A DNA stretch of 64,000 bases from Megachile rotundata (taxonomy: Eukaryota; Arthropoda; Insecta; Hymenoptera; Megachilidae), in assembly GCF_050947335.1 (NCBI RefSeq), contig NW_027473691.1, positions 111,264 through 175,263 of the forward strand, written 5' to 3'. The translations under genes were made by a program, and so were the position numbers. The notes below the pieces were generated by a model. That model saw only the letters and a program-made list of their open reading frames with translations. It did no database searches and had not been told where the DNA came from. Below, piece by piece: positions 26,729-42,400 of this stretch (position 1 is the first letter of the stretch; each line of letters starts with the position of its first letter).

Positions 26729-29201
26729 AATATGAGATAGATGGATAATAATAAGAGTAATAAGTATAGTAATTGTCGTTCTATCGATCACATAAGCATA
26801 ATATGGCTAATAATATGACTTAGATTGATAATAATAAGAGTAATAAGTATAGTAATTGTCGTTCTATCGATCACATAAGCATAATATGGCTAATAATATG
26901 AGTTAGATTGATAATAATAAGAGTAATAAGTATAGTAATTGTCGTTCTATCGATCATATAAGCATAATATGGCTAATAATATGAGTTAGATTGATAATAA
27001 CAAGAGTAATAAGTATAGTAATTGTCGTTCTATCGATCATATCTGCATAATATGGTTAATAATATGAGTTAGATTGATAATAATAAAAGTAATAAGTATA
27101 GTACTTGTCGTTCTATCGATCATATCTGCTCAATATGGTTAATAATATGAGTTACATTGATAAAAGTGAGTGTAATAAGTTTAGTAATTGTAGTTCTATT
27201 GCTCATATAAGCATAATATGGTTAATAATATGCGTTAGATTGATAATAATAAGAGTAATAAGTATAGTAATTGTCGTTCTATCGATCACATAAGCATAAT
27301 ATGGCTAATAATATGAGGTAGATTGATAATAATAAGAGTAATAAGTATAGTAATTGTCGTTCTATCGATCATATAAGCATAATATGGCGAATAATATGAG
27401 TTAGATTGATAATAATAATAGTAATGAGTATAGTAATAGTCGTTCTATCGATCATATAAGCATAATATGGCTAATAATATGAGATAGATTGATAATAATA
27501 AGAGTAATGAGTATAGTAATTGTCGTTCTATCGATCATATCTGCATAATATGGTTAATAATATGAGTTAGATTGATAAAAGTGAGTGTAATAAGTATAGT
27601 AATTGTAGTTCTATTGCTCATATAAGCATAAATTGGTTAATAATATGCGTTAGATTGATAATAATAAGAGTAATAAGTATAGTGATTGTCGTCCTATCGA
27701 TCATATCTGCATAATATGGTTAATAATATGAGTTAGATTGACAATAGTGAGTGTGATAAGTATAGTAATTGTCGTTCTATCGATCACATAAGCATAATAT
27801 GGCTAATAATATGAGATAAATGGATAATAATAAGAGTAATGAGTATAGTAATTGTCGTTCTAGCGATCATATAAGCATAATATGGTTAATAATATGAGTT
27901 AGATTGATAATAATAAGAGTAATAAGTATAGTAATTGTCGTTCCATCGATCATATCTGCATAATATGGTTCATAATATGAGTTAGATTGATTATCGTGAG
28001 TGTAATAAGTATAGTAATTGTAGTTCTATTGCTCATATAAGCATAATATGGTTAATAATATGCGATAGATTGATAATAATAAGAGTAATGTGTATAGTAA
28101 TTGTCGTTCTAGCGATCATATAAGTATAATATGGCTAATAATATGAGTTGGATTGATAATAATAAGAGTAATAAGTATAGTAATTGTCGTTCTATCGATC
28201 ATATCTGCATAATATGGTTAATAATATGAGTTAGATTGATAACAGTGAGTGTAATAAGTATAGTAATTGGCGATCTATCGATCATATAAGCATAATATGG
28301 CTAATAATATGGGTTAGATTGATAATGATAAGAGTAATAACTATAGTAATTGTCGTTCTATCGATCATATAAGCATGATATGGCTAATAATATGAGTTAG
28401 ATTGATAATAATAAGAGTAATAAGTATAGTAATTGTCGTTCTATCGATCATATCTGCATAATATGGTTAATAATATGAGTTAGATTGGTAATGGTGAGTG
28501 TAATAAGTATAGTAATTGTAGTTCTATTGCTCATATAAGCATAATATGGTTAATAATATGCGATAGATTGATAATAATAAGAGTAATGAGTATAGTAATT
28601 GTCGTTCTAGCGATCATATAAGCATAATATGGTTAATAATATGAGTTAGGTTGATAATAATAAGAGTAATAAGTATAGTAATTGTCGTTCTATCGATCAT
28701 ATCTGCATAATATGGTTCATAATATGAGTTAGATTGATTATCGTGAGTGTAATAAGTATAGTAATTGTAGTTCTATTGCTCATATAAGCATAATATGGTT
28801 AATAATATGCGATAGATTGATAATAATAAGAGTAATGAGTATAGTACTTGTCGTTCTATCGATCATATCTGCTCAATATGGTTAATAATATGAGTTACAT
28901 TGATAAAAGTGAGTGTAACAAGTATAGTAATTGTAGTTCTATTGCTCATATAAGCATAATATGGTTAATAATATGCGTTAGATTGATAATAATAAGAGTA
29001 ATAAGTATAGTAATTGCCGTTCTATCGATCACATAAGCATAATATGGTTAATAATATGCGTTAGATTGATAATAATAAGAGTAATGAGTATAGTAATTGT
29101 CGTTCTATCGATCACATAAGCATAATATGGCTAATAATATGAGTTAGATTGATAATAATAAGAGTAATGAGTATAGTAATTATCGTTCTATCGATCATAT
29201 A
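26729..29201 (+). repeat. S1 tail block
   Basis: This is satellite only. The early part is composed of near-consensus units and one trio with TCTGCTCAATATGG and TTACATTG near 27105-27293. The part from 27560 to 28416 is a second copy of S1 head sequence 4584-5440 (offset 22,976; markers CATAAATTGG at 27627, TAATGTGTATAG near 28086 and TTGGCGATC at 28267). From 28486 on it equals 1941-2656. From about 28990 on it also matches the end of S2 (TGCCGTTCTA at 29015 and 55721). Upstream of that the S1 and S2 tails are different. Confidence 0.78.
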
Positions 29202-32200
29202 AGCATAATATGGCTAATAATATGAGTTAGATTGGTAATAATAAAAGTAATAAGTATAGTAATTGTCGTTCTATCGATCATATCTGCATAATATGGTTAA
29301 TAATATGAGTTAGATTCATAATAGTGAGTGTAATAAGTATAGTAATTGTCGTTCTATCGATCATATCTGCATAATATGTTTAATAATAGGAGTTAAATTG
29401 ATAATAGTGAGTGTAATAAGTATTGTAATTGTCGTTCTGTCGTCCATATAAGCATAATATGGCTAATACTACAAGTTAGATTGATAATAATAAGAGTAAT
29501 AAGTATAGTAATTGTCGTTCTATCGATCACATAAGCGTAATATGTCTAATAATATGAGTTAGATTGATAATAGTAAGAGTAATAAGTATAGTAATTATCG
29601 TTCTACCGATCATATGAGCATGATATGGCTAATAATATTAGTTAGATTGATAATAATAAGAGTAATAAGTATAGTAATTGTCATTCTATCGATCACATAA
29701 GCATAATATGGCTAATAATATGAGTTAGATTGATAATAATAAAAGTATTCAGTATAGTAATTGTCGTTCTATCGATCATATCTGCATAATATGGTTAATA
29801 ATATGAGTTAGATTCATAATAGTGAGTGTAATAAGTATAGTAATTGTCGTTCTATCGATCATATCAGCATAATATGTTTAATAATAGGAGTTAAATTGAT
29901 AATAGTGAGTGTAATAAGTATTGTAATTGTCGTTCTGTCGTCCATATAAGCATAATATGGCTAATACTACAAGTTAGATTGATAATAATAAGAGTAATAA
30001 GTATAGTAATTGTCGTTCTATCGATCACATAAGCATAATATGGCTAATAATATGAGTTAGATTGATGATAGTAACAGTAATAAGTATAGTAATTATCGTT
30101 CTACCGATCATATGAGCATGATATGTCTAATAATATGAGTTAGATTGATAATAATAAGAGTAATAAGTACCGTAATTGTCATTCTATCGATCACATAAGC
30201 ATAATATGGCTAATAATATGAGTTAGATTGATAATAATAAGAGTGATAAGTATAGTAATTGTCGTTCTATCGATCATATAAGCATAATATGGCTAATAAT
30301 ATGAGTTAGATTGATAATAATAAGAGTAATGAGTATTGTAACTGTCGTTCTATCGATCATATAAGCATAATATGGTTAATAATATGCGTTAGATTGATAA
30401 TAGTAAGAGTAATGAGTATAGTAATTGTCGTTCTATCGATCACATAAGCATAATATGGCTAATAATATGAGTTAGATTGATAATAATAAGAGTAATAAGT
30501 ATAGTAATTGTCGTTCTATCGATCACATAAGCATAATATGGCTAATAATATGAGTTAGATTGATAATAATAAGAGTAATAAGTATAGTAATTGTCGTTCT
30601 ATCGATCACATAAGCATAATATGGCTAATAATATGAGTTAGATTGATAATAGTAAGAGTAATAAGTATAGTAATTATCGTTCTACCGATCATATGAGCAT
30701 AATATGGCTAATAATATGAGTTAGATTGATAAAAGTGAGTGTAATAAGTATAGCAATTGTAGTTCTATTGCTCATATAAGCATAATATGGTTAATAATAT
30801 GCGTTAGATTGATAATAATTAGAGTAATAAGTATAGTAATTATCGTTCTACCGATCATATAAGCATAATATGGCTAATAATATGAGTTAGATTGATAGCA
30901 GGGAGTGTAACAAGTATAGTAATTGTCGATCTATCGATCATATAAGCATAATATGGCTAATAATATGGGTTAGATTGATAATGATAAGAGTAATAACTAT
31001 AGTAATTGTCGTTCTATCGATCATATAAGCATGATATGGCTAATAATATGAGTTAGATTTATAATAATAAGAGTAATAAGTATAGTAATTGTTGTTCTAT
31101 CGATCATATCTGCATAATATGGTTAATAATATGAGTTAGATTGATAATAGTGAGTGTAATAAGTATAGTAATTGTAGTTCTATTGCTCATATAAGCATAA
31201 ATTGGTTAATAATATGCGTTAGATTGATAATAATAAGAGTAATAAGTATAGTGATTGTCGTCCTATCGATCATATCTGCATAATATGGTTAATAATATGA
31301 GTTAGATTGACAATAGTGAGTGTGATAAGTATAGTAATTGTCGTTCTATCGATCACATAAGCATAATATGGCTAATAATATGAGATAAATGGATAATAAT
31401 AAGAGTAATGAGTATAGTAATTGTCGTTCTAGCGATCATATAAGCATAATATGGTTAATAATATGAGTTAGATTGATAATAATAAGAGTAATAAGTATAG
31501 TAATTGTCGTTCCATCGATCATATCTGCATAATATGGTTCATAATATGAGTTAGATTGATTATCGTGAGTGTAATAAGTATAGTAATTGTAGTTCTATTG
31601 CTCATATAAGCATAATATGGTTAATAATATGCGATAGATTGATAATAATAAGAGTAATGTGTATAGTAATTGTCGTTCTAGCGATCATATAAGAATAATA
31701 TGGCTAATAATATGAGTTAGATTGATAATAATAAGAGTAATAAGTATAGTAATTGTCGTTCTATCGATCATATCTGCATAATATGGTTAATAATATGAGT
31801 TAGATTGATAACAGTGAGTGTAACAAGTATAGTAATTGGCGATCTATCGATCATATAAGCATAATATGGCTAATAATATGGGTTAGATTGATAATGATAA
31901 GAGTAATAACTATAGTAATTGTCGTTCTATCGATCATATAAGCATGATATGGCTAATAATATGAGTTAGATTGATAATAATAAGAGTAATGAGTATAGTA
32001 ATTGCCGTTCTATCGATCACATAAGCATAATATGGTTAATAATATGCGTTAGATTGATAATAATAAGAGTAATGAGTATAGTAATTGTCGTTCTATCGAT
32101 CACATAAGCATAATATGGCTAATAATATGAGTTAGATTGATAATAATAAGAGTAATGAGTATAGTAATTGTCGTTCTATCGATCATATAAGCATAATATG

Positions 32201-32317
32201 GCTAATAATATGAGTTAGATTGATAATAATAAAAGTAATAAGTATAGTAATTGTCGTTCTATTGATCATATCTGCATAATATGGTTATTAATATGAGTTA
32301 GATTGATAATAGTGAGT
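29202..32317 (+). repeat. S2 head block
   Basis: This block matches 2657-5772 at an offset of 26,545 and 55908-59023 at 26,706. It has the same ordered variants, including the two d-e pairs, CATAAATTGG at 31196, TAATGTGTATAG near 31655 and ATAAGAATAATATGG near 31690. It differs from S1 by GAG instead of GGG at 30158-30160, a change shared with S3. Confidence 0.87.
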
Positions 32318-35300
32318 GTAATAAGTATAGTAATTGTAGTTCTATTGCTCATATAAGCATAATATGGTTAATAATATGCGTTAGATTGATAATAATAAGA
32401 GTAATGAGTATAGTAATTGTCGTTCTATCGATCACATAAGCATAATATGGCTAATAATATGAGTGTGATTGATAATAATAAAAGTAATAAGTATAGTAAT
32501 TGTCGTTCTATCGATCATATCTGCATAATATGGTTAATAATATGAGTTAGATTCATAATAGTGAGTGTAATAAGTATAGTAATTGTCGTTCTATCGATCA
32601 TATCTGCATAATATGTTTAATAATAGGAGTTAAATTGATAATAGTGAGTGTAATAAGTATTGTAATTGTCGTTCTGTCGTCCACATAAGCATAATATGGC
32701 TAATACTACAAGTTAGATTGATAATAATAAGAGTAATAAGTATAGTAATTGTCGTTCTATCGATCACATAAGCATAATATGTCTAATAATATGAGTTAGA
32801 TTGATAATAGTAAGAGTAATAAGTATAGTAATTATCGTTCTACCGATCACATGAGCATGATATGGCTAATAATATTAGTTAGATTGATAATAATAAGAGT
32901 AATAAGTATAGTAATTGTCATTCTATCGATCACATAAGCATAATATGGCTAATAATATGAGTTAGATTGATAATAATAAGAGTGATAAGCATAGTAATTG
33001 TCGTTCTATCGATCATATAAGCATAATATGGCTAATAATATGAGTTAGATTGATAATAATAAGAGTAATGAGTATAGTAATTGTCGTTCTATCGATCACA
33101 TAAGCATAATATGGCTAATAATATGAGTTAGATTGATAATAATAAAAGTATTCAGTATAGTAATTGTCGTTCTATCGATCATATCTGCATAATATGGTTA
33201 ATAATATGAGTTAGATTCATAATAGTGAGTGTAATAAGTATAGTAATTGTCGTTCTATCGATCATATCAGCATAATATGTTTAATAATAGGAGTTAAATT
33301 GATAATAGTGAGTGTAATAAGTATTGTAATTGTCGTTCTGTCGTCCATATAAGCATAATATGGCTAATACTACAAGTTAGATTGATAATAATAAGAGTAA
33401 TAAGTATAGTAATTGTCGTTCTATCGATCACATAAGCATAATATGGCTAATAATATGAGTTAGATTGATAATAGTAAGAGTAATAAGTATAGTAATTATC
33501 GTTCTACCGATCATATGAGCATGATATGGCTAATAATATGAGTTAGATTGATAATAATAAGAGTAATAAGTACAGTAATTGTCATTCTATCGATCACATA
33601 AGCATAATATGGCTAATAATATGAGTTAGATTGATAATAATAAGAGTGATAAGTATAGTAATTGTCGTTCTATCGATCATATAAGCATAATATGGCTAAT
33701 AATATGAGTTAGATTGATAATAATAAGAGTAATGAGTATTGTAATTGTCGTTCTATCGATCATATAAGCATAATATGGCTAATAATATTAGTTAGATTGA
33801 TAATAATAAAAGTAATAAGTATAGTAATTGTCGTTCTATCGATCATATCTGCATAATATGGTTAATAATATGAGTTAGATTGATAATAGTTAGTGTAATA
33901 AGTATAGTAATTGTAGTTCTATTGCTCATATAAGCATAATATGGTTAATAATATGCGTTAGATTGATAATAATAAGAGTAATGAGTATAGTAATTGTCGT
34001 TCTATCGATCACATAAGCATAATATGGCTAATAATATGAGTTAGATTGATAATAGTAAGAGTAATAAGTATAGTAATTATCGTTCTACCGATCATATGAG
34101 CATGATATGGCTAATAATATGAGTTAGATTGATAATAATAAGAGTAATAAGTATAGTAATTGTCATTCTATCGATCACATAAACATAATATGGCTAATAA
34201 TATGAGTTAGATTGATATAATAAGAGTGATAAGTATAGTAATTGTCGCTCTATCGATCATATAAGCATAATATGGCTAATAATATGAGTTAGATTGATAA
34301 TAGTAAGAGTAATGAGTATTGTAATTGTCGTTCTATCGATCATATAAGCATAATATGGCTAATAATATGAGTTAGATTGATAATAATAAAAGTAATAAGT
34401 ATAGTAATTGTCGTTCTATCGATCATATCTGCATATTATGGTTAATAATATGAGTTAGATTGATAATAGTGAGTGTAATAAGTATAGTAATTGTAGTTCT
34501 ATTGCTCATATAAGCATAATATGGTTAATAATATGCGTTAGATTGATAATAATAAGAGTAATGAGTATAGTAATTGTCGTTCTATCGATCACATAAGCAT
34601 AATATGGCTAATAATATGAGTTAGATTGATAATAATAAGAGTAATAAGTATAGTAATTGTCGTTCTATCGATCACATAAGCATAATATGGCTAATAATAT
34701 GAGTTAGATTGATAATAATAAGAGTAATAAGTATAGTAATTGTCGTTCTATCGATCACATAAGCATAATATGGCTAATAATATGAGTTAGATTGATAATA
34801 TTAAGAGTAATAAGTATAGTAATTATCGTTCTACCGATCATATGAGCATAATATGGCTAATAATATGAGTTAGATTGATAAAAGTGAGTGTAATAAGTAT
34901 AGCAATTGTAGTTCTATTGCTCATATAAGCATAATATGGTTAATAATATGCGTTAGATTGATAATAATAAGAGTAATAAGTATAGTAATTATCGTTCTAC
35001 CGATCATATAAGCATAATATGGCTAATAATATGAGTTAGATTGATAACAGGGAGTGTAACAAGTATAGTAATTGTCGATCTATCGATCATATAAGCATAA
35101 TATGGCTAATAATATGGGTTAGATTGATAATGATAAGAGTAATAACTATAGTAATTGTCGTTCAATCGATCATATAAGCATGATATGGCTAATAATATGA
35201 GTTAGATTTATAATAATAAGAGTAATAAGTATAGTAATTGTTGTTCTATCGATCATATCTGCATAATATGGTTAATAATATGAGTTAGATTGGTAATGGT

Positions 35301-38300
35301 GAGTGTAGTAAGTATAGTAATTGTAGTTCTATTGCTCATATAAGCATAATATGGTTAACAATATGCGATAGATTGATAATAATAAGAGTAATGAGTTTAG
35401 TAATTGTCGTTCTATCGATCACATAAGCATAATATGGCTAATAATATGAGTTAGATTGATAATAATAAAAGTAATAAGTATAGTAATTGTCGTTCTATCG
35501 ATCATATCTGCATAATATGGTTAATAATATGAGTTAGATTGATAATAGTGAGTGTAATAAGTATAGTAATTGTAGTTCAATTGCTCATATAAGCATAATA
35601 TGGTTAATAATATGCGTTAGATTGATAATAATAAGAGTAATGAGTATAGTAATTGTCGTTCTATCGATCACATAAGCATAATATGGCTAATAATATGAGT
35701 TAGATTGATAATAGTAAGAGTAATAAGTATAGTAATTATCGTTCTACCGATCATATGAGCATGATATGGCTAATAATATGAGTTAGATTGATAATAATAA
35801 GAGTAATAAGTATAGTAATTGTCATTCTATCGATCACATAAGCATAATATGGCTAATAATATGAGTTAGATTGATAATAATAAGAGTGATAAGTATAGTA
35901 ATTGTCGCTCTATCGATCATATAAGCATAATATGGCTAATAATATGAGTTAGATTGATAATAGTAAGAGTAATGAGTATTGTAGTTGTCGTTCTATCGAT
36001 CATATAAGCATAATATGGCTAATAATATGAGTTAGATTGATAATAATAAAAGTAATAAGTATAGTAATTGTCGTTCTATCGATCATATCTGCGTATTATG
36101 GTTAATAATATGAGTTAGATTGATAATAGTGAGTGTAATAAGTATTGTAATTGTCGTTCTGTCGTCCATATAAGCATAATATGGCTAATACTACAAGTTA
36201 GATTGATAATAATAAGAGTAATAAGTATAGTAATTGTCGTTCTATCGATCACATAAGCATAATATGGCTAATAATATGAGTTAGATTGATAATAGTAAGA
36301 GTAATAAGTATAGTAATTATCGTTCTACCGATCATATGAGCATGATATGGCTAATAATATGAGTTAGATTGATAATAATAAGAGTAATAAGTATAGTAAT
36401 TGTAGTTCTATTGCTCATATAAGCATAATATGGTTAATAATATGCGTTAGATTGATAATAATAAGAGTAATGAGTATAGTAATTGTCGTTCTATCGATCA
36501 CATAAGCATAATATGGCTAATAATATGAGTGTGATTGATAATAATAAAAGTAATAAGTATAGTAATTGTCGTTCTATCGATCATATCTGCATAATATGGT
36601 TAATAATATGAGTTAGATTCATAATAGTGAGTGTAATAAGTATAGTAATTGTCGTTCTATCGATCATATCTGCATAATATGTTTAATAATAGGAGTTAAA
36701 TTGATAATAGTGAGTGTAATAAGTATTGTAATTGTCGTTCTGTCGTCCACATAAGCATAATATGGCTAATACTACAAGTTAGATTGATAATAATAAGAGT
36801 AATAAGTATAGTAATTGTCGTTCTATCGATCACATAAGCATAATATGTCTAATAATATGAGTTAGATTGATAATAGTAAGAGTAATAAGTATAGTAATTA
36901 TCGTTCTACCGATCACATGAGCATGATATGGCTAATAATATTAGTTAGATTGATAATAATAAGAGTAATAAGTATAGTAATTGTCATTCTATCGATCACA
37001 TAAGCATAATATGGCTAATAATATGAGTTAGATTGATAATAATAAGAGTGATAAGCATAGTAATTGTCGTTCTATCGATCATATAAGCATAATATGGCTA
37101 ATAATATGAGTTAGATTGATAATAATAAGAGTAATGAGTATAGTAATTGTCGTTCTATCGATCACATAAGCATAATATGGCTAATAATATGAGTTAGATT
37201 GATAATAATAAAAGTATTCAGTATAGTAATTGTCGTTCTATCGATCATATCTGCATAATATGGTTAATAATATGAGTTAGATTCATAATAGTGAGTGTAA
37301 TAAGTATAGTAATTGTCGTTCTATCGATCATATCAGCATAATATGTTTAATAATAGGAGTTAAATTGATAATAGTGAGTGTAATAAGTATTGTAATTGTC
37401 GTTCTGTCGTCCATATAAGCATAATATGGCTAATACTACAAGTTAGATTGATAATAATAAGAGTAATAAGTATAGTAATTGTCGTTCTATCGATCACATA
37501 AGCATAATATGGCTAATAATATGAGTTAGATTGATAATAGTAAGAGTAATAAGTATAGTAATTATCGTTCTACCGATCATATGAGCATGATATGGCTAAT
37601 AATATGAGTTAGATTGATAATAATAAGAGTAATAAGTACAGTAATTGTCATTCTATCGATCACATAAGCATAATATGGCTAATAATATGAGTTAGATTGA
37701 TAATAATAAGAGTGATAAGTATAGTAATTGTCGTTCTATCGATCATATAAGCATAATATGGCTAATAATATGAGTTAGATTGATAATAATAAGAGTAATG
37801 AGTATTGTAATTGTCGTTCTATCGATCATATAAGCATAATATGGCTAATAATATTAGTTAGATTGATAATAATAAAAGTAATAAGTATAGTAATTGTCGT
37901 TCTATCGATCATATCTGCATAATATGGTTAATAATATGAGTTAGATTGATAATAGTTAGTGTAATAAGTATAGTAATTGTAGTTCTATTGCTCATATAAG
38001 CATAATATGGTTAATAATATGCGTTAGATTGATAATAATAAGAGTAATGAGTATAGTAATTGTCGTTCTATCGATCACATAAGCATAATATGGCTAATAA
38101 TATGAGTTAGATTAATAATAGTAAGAGTAATAAGTATAGTAATTATCGTTCTACCGATCATATGAGCATGATATGGCTAATAATATGAGTTAGATTGATA
38201 ATAATAAGAGTAATAAGTATAGTAATTGTCATTCTATCGATCACATAAACATAATATGGCTAATAATATGAGTTAGATTGATAATAATAAGAGTGATAAG

Positions 38301-39484
38301 TATAGTAATTGTCGCTCTATCGATCATATAAGCATAATATGGCTAATAATATGAGTTAGATTGATAATAGTAAGAGTAATGAGTATTGTAATTGTCGTTC
38401 TATCGATCATATAAGCATAATATGGCTAATAATATGAGTTAGATTGATAATAATAAAAGTAATAAGTATAGTAATTGTCGTTCTATCGATCATATCTGCA
38501 TATTATGGTTAATAATATGAGTTAGATTGATAATAGTGAGTGTAATAAGTATAGTAATTGTAGTTCTATTGCTCATATAAGCATAATATGGTTAATAATA
38601 TGCGTTAGATTGATAATAATAAGAGTAATGAGTATAGTAATTGTCGTTCTATCGATCACATAAGCATAATATGGCTAATAATATGAGTTAGATTGATAAT
38701 AATAAGAGTAATAAGTATAGTAATTGTCGTTCTATCGATCACATAAGCATAATATGGCTAATAATATGAGTTAGATTGATAATAATAAGAGTAATAAGTA
38801 TAGTAATTGTCGTTCTATCGATCACATAAGCATAATATGGCTAATAATATGAGTTAGATTGATAATAGTAAGAGTAATAAGTATAGTAATTATCGTTCTA
38901 CCGATCATATGAGCATAATATGGCTAATAATATGAGTTAGATTGATAAAAGTGAGTGTAATAAGTATAGCAATTGTAGTTCTATTGCTCATATAAGCATA
39001 ATATGGTTAATAATATGCGTTAGATTGATAATAATAAGAGTAATAAGTATAGTAATTATCGTTCTACCGATCATATAAGCATAATATGGCTAATAATATG
39101 AGTTAGATTGATAACAGGGAGTGTAACAAGTATAGTAATTGTCGATCTATCGATCATATAAACATAATATGGCTAATAATATGGGTTAGATTGATAATGA
39201 TAAGAGTAATAACTATAGTAATTGTCGTTCAATCGATCATATAAGCATGATATGGCTAATAATATGAGTTAGATTTATAATAATAAGAGTAATAAGTATA
39301 GTAATTGTTGTTCTATCGATCATATCTGCATAATATGGTTAATAATATGAGTTAGATTGGTAATGGTGAGTGGAGTAAGTATAGTAATTGTAGTTCTATT
39401 GCTCATATAAGCATAATATGGTTAACAATATGCGATAGATTGATAATAATAAGAGTAATGAGTTTAGTAATTGTCGTTCTATCG
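32318..39484 (+). repeat. 49-monomer tandem duplication in S2 (period 4,066 bp)
   Basis: GAGTGTGATTG occurs at 32461 and again at 36527, 4,066 apart, which is 49 x 83 minus 1. The missing base is visible as GATTGATATAATAAG near 34213. Copies run from about 32318 to 36383 and from 36384 to about 39484. At the equivalent place S1 has only a 22-monomer duplication. The first copy carries AGTTCAATTGCTC at 35575 and GTAGTTGTCG near 35981, the second ATAAACATAATATGG near 39157 and GTGAGTGGAGTAAG near 39365, so the two copies have begun to diverge. The same arrangement recurs in S3. Confidence 0.85.
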
Positions 39485-42400
39485 ATCATACAAGCATAAT
39501 ATGGCTAATAATATGAGTTAGATTGATAATAATAAGAGTAATAAGTATAGTAATTGTCGTTCTATCGATCATATAAGCATAATATGGCTAATAATATGAG
39601 TTAGATTGATAATAATAAAAGTAATAAGTATAGTAATTGTCGTTCTATCGATCATATCTGCATAATATGGCTAATAATATGAGTTAGATTGATAATAATA
39701 AAAGTAATAAGTATAGTAATTGTCGTTCTATCGATCATATCTGCATAATATGGTTAATAATATGAGTTAGATTGATAATAGTGAGTGTAATAAGTATAGT
39801 AATTGTAGTTCTATTGCTCATATAAGCATAATATGGTTAATAATATGCGTTAGATTGATAATAATAAGAGTAATAAGTATAGTAATTGCCGTTCTATCGA
39901 TCACATAAGCATAATATGGCAAATAATATGAGTTAGATTGATAATAATAAGAGTAATAAGTATAGTAATTGTCGTTCTATCGATCACATAAGCATAATAT
40001 GGCTAATAATATGAGGTAGATTGATAATAATAAGAGTAATAAGTATAGTAATTGTCGTTCTATCGAGCATATCTGCATAATATGGTTAATAATATGAGTT
40101 AGATTGACAATAGTGAGTGTAATAAGTATAGTAATTGTCGTTCTATCGATCACATAAGCATAATATGGCTAATAATATGAGATAGATGGATAATAATAAG
40201 AGTAATAAGTATAGTAATTGTCGTCCTATCGAGCATATCTGCATAATATGGTTCATAATATGAGTTAGATTGATAACAGTGAGTGTCATAAGTATAGTAA
40301 TTGTACTTCTATTGCTCATATAAGCATTATATGGTTAATAATATGCGTTAGATTGATAATAATAAGAGTAATGAGTATAGTAATTGTCGTTCTATCGATC
40401 ACATAAGCATAATATGGCTAATAATATGAGATAGATGGATAATAATAAGAGTAATAAGTATAGTAATTGTCGTCCTATCGAGAATATCTGCATAATATGG
40501 TTCATAATATGAGTTAGATTGATAACAGTGAGTGTCATAAGTATAGTAATTGTACTTCTATTGCTCATATAAGCATTATATGGTTAATAATATGCGTTAG
40601 ATTGATAATAATAAGAGTAATGAGTACAGTAATTGTCGTTCTATCGATCATATAAGCATAATATGGTTAATAATATGAGTTAGATTGACAATAGTGAGTG
40701 CAATAAGTATAGTAATTGTAGTTCTATTGCTCATATAAGCATAATATAGTTAATAATATGCGATAGATGATAATAATAAGAGTAATGAGTATAGTAATTG
40801 TCGTCCTATCGATCATATCTGCATAATATGGTTAATAATATGAGTTAGATTGACAATAGTGAGTGTAATAAGTATAGTAATTGTCGTCTATCGATCATAT
40901 AAGCATAATATGGCTAATAATATGAGTTAGATTGATAATAATAAGAGCAATAAGTATAGTGATTGTCGTTCTACCGATCATATAAGCATAATATGGCTAA
41001 TAATATGAGTTAGATTGATAATAATAAGAGTAATGAGTATAGTAATTGTCGTTTTATCGATCATATAAGCATAATATGGCCAATAATATGAGTTAGATTG
41101 ATAATAATAAAAGTAATAAGTATAGTAATTGTCGTTCTATCGATCATATCTGCATAATATGGTTAATAATATGAGTTAGATTGATAATAGTGAGTGTAAT
41201 AAGTATAGTAATTGTAGTTCTATTGCTCATATAAGCATAATATGGTTAATAATATGCGTTAGATTGATAACAATAAGAGTAATGAGTATAGTAATTGACG
41301 TTCTATCGATCACATAAGCATAATATGGCTAATAATATGAGTTAGATTGATAATAATAAAATTAATAAGTATAGTAATTGTCGTTCTATCGATCATATCT
41401 GCATAATATGGTTAATAATATGAGTTAGATTGATAATAGTGAGTGTAATAAGTATAGTAATTGTAGTTCTATTGCTCATATAAGCATAATATGGTTAATA
41501 ACATGCGTTAGATTGATAATAATAAGAGTAATGCGTATAGTAATTGTCGTTCTATCGATCATATAAGCATAATATGGCTAATAATATGAGTTAGATTGAT
41601 AATAATAAGAGTAATAAGTATAGTAATTGTCGTTCTATCGATCATATAAGCATAATATGGCTAATAATATGAGTTAGATTGATAATAATAAAAGTAATAA
41701 GTATAGTAATTGTCGTTCTATCGATCATATCTGCATAATATGGCTAATAATATGAGTTAGATTGATAATAATAAAAGTAATAAGTATAGTAATTGTCGTT
41801 CTATCGATCATATCTGCATAATATGGTTCATAATATGAGTTAGATTGATAACAGTGAGTGTCATAAGTATAGTAATTGTACTTCTATTGCTCATATAAGC
41901 ATTATATGGTTAATAATATGCGTTAGATTGATAATAATAAGAGTAATGAGTATAGTAATTGTCGTTCTAGCGATCATATAAGCATAATATGGCTAATAAT
42001 ATGAGTTAGATTGATAACAATAAGAGTAATAAGTATAGTAATTGTCGTTCTATCGATCATATCTGCATAATATGGTTAATAATATGAGTTAGATTGACAA
42101 TAGTGAGTGTAATAAGTATAGTAATTGTCGTCTATCGATCATATAAGCATAATATGGCTAATAATATGAGTTAGATTGATAATAATAAGAGTAATAAGTA
42201 TAGTAATTGTAGTTCTATTGCTCATATAAGCATAATATGGTTAATAATATGCGTTAGATTGATAATAATAAGAGTAATGAGTATAGTAATTGTCGTTCTA
42301 TCGATCACATAAGCATAATATGGCTAATAATATGAGATAGATGGATAATAATAAGAGTAATAAGTATAGTAATTGTCGTCCTATCGAGAATATCTGCATA

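Larger units (their letters stand above)
2657..29201 (+). repeat. Super-repeat S1 (26,545 bp)
   Basis: The head of this segment recurs at 29202 and at 55908. Identical rare markers hold the 26,545 offset over thousands of bases: CATAAATTGG at 4651 and 31196, CTATTGATC near 5714 and 32259, and TATTAGTTAG at 7241 and 33786. Order inside: head, 22-monomer tandem duplication, mixed block, 30-monomer HOR array, post-HOR block and tail. S1 and S2 are collinear but differ by whole-monomer gains and losses. The start point is a convention, since the repeat is circularly permutable. Confidence 0.88.
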
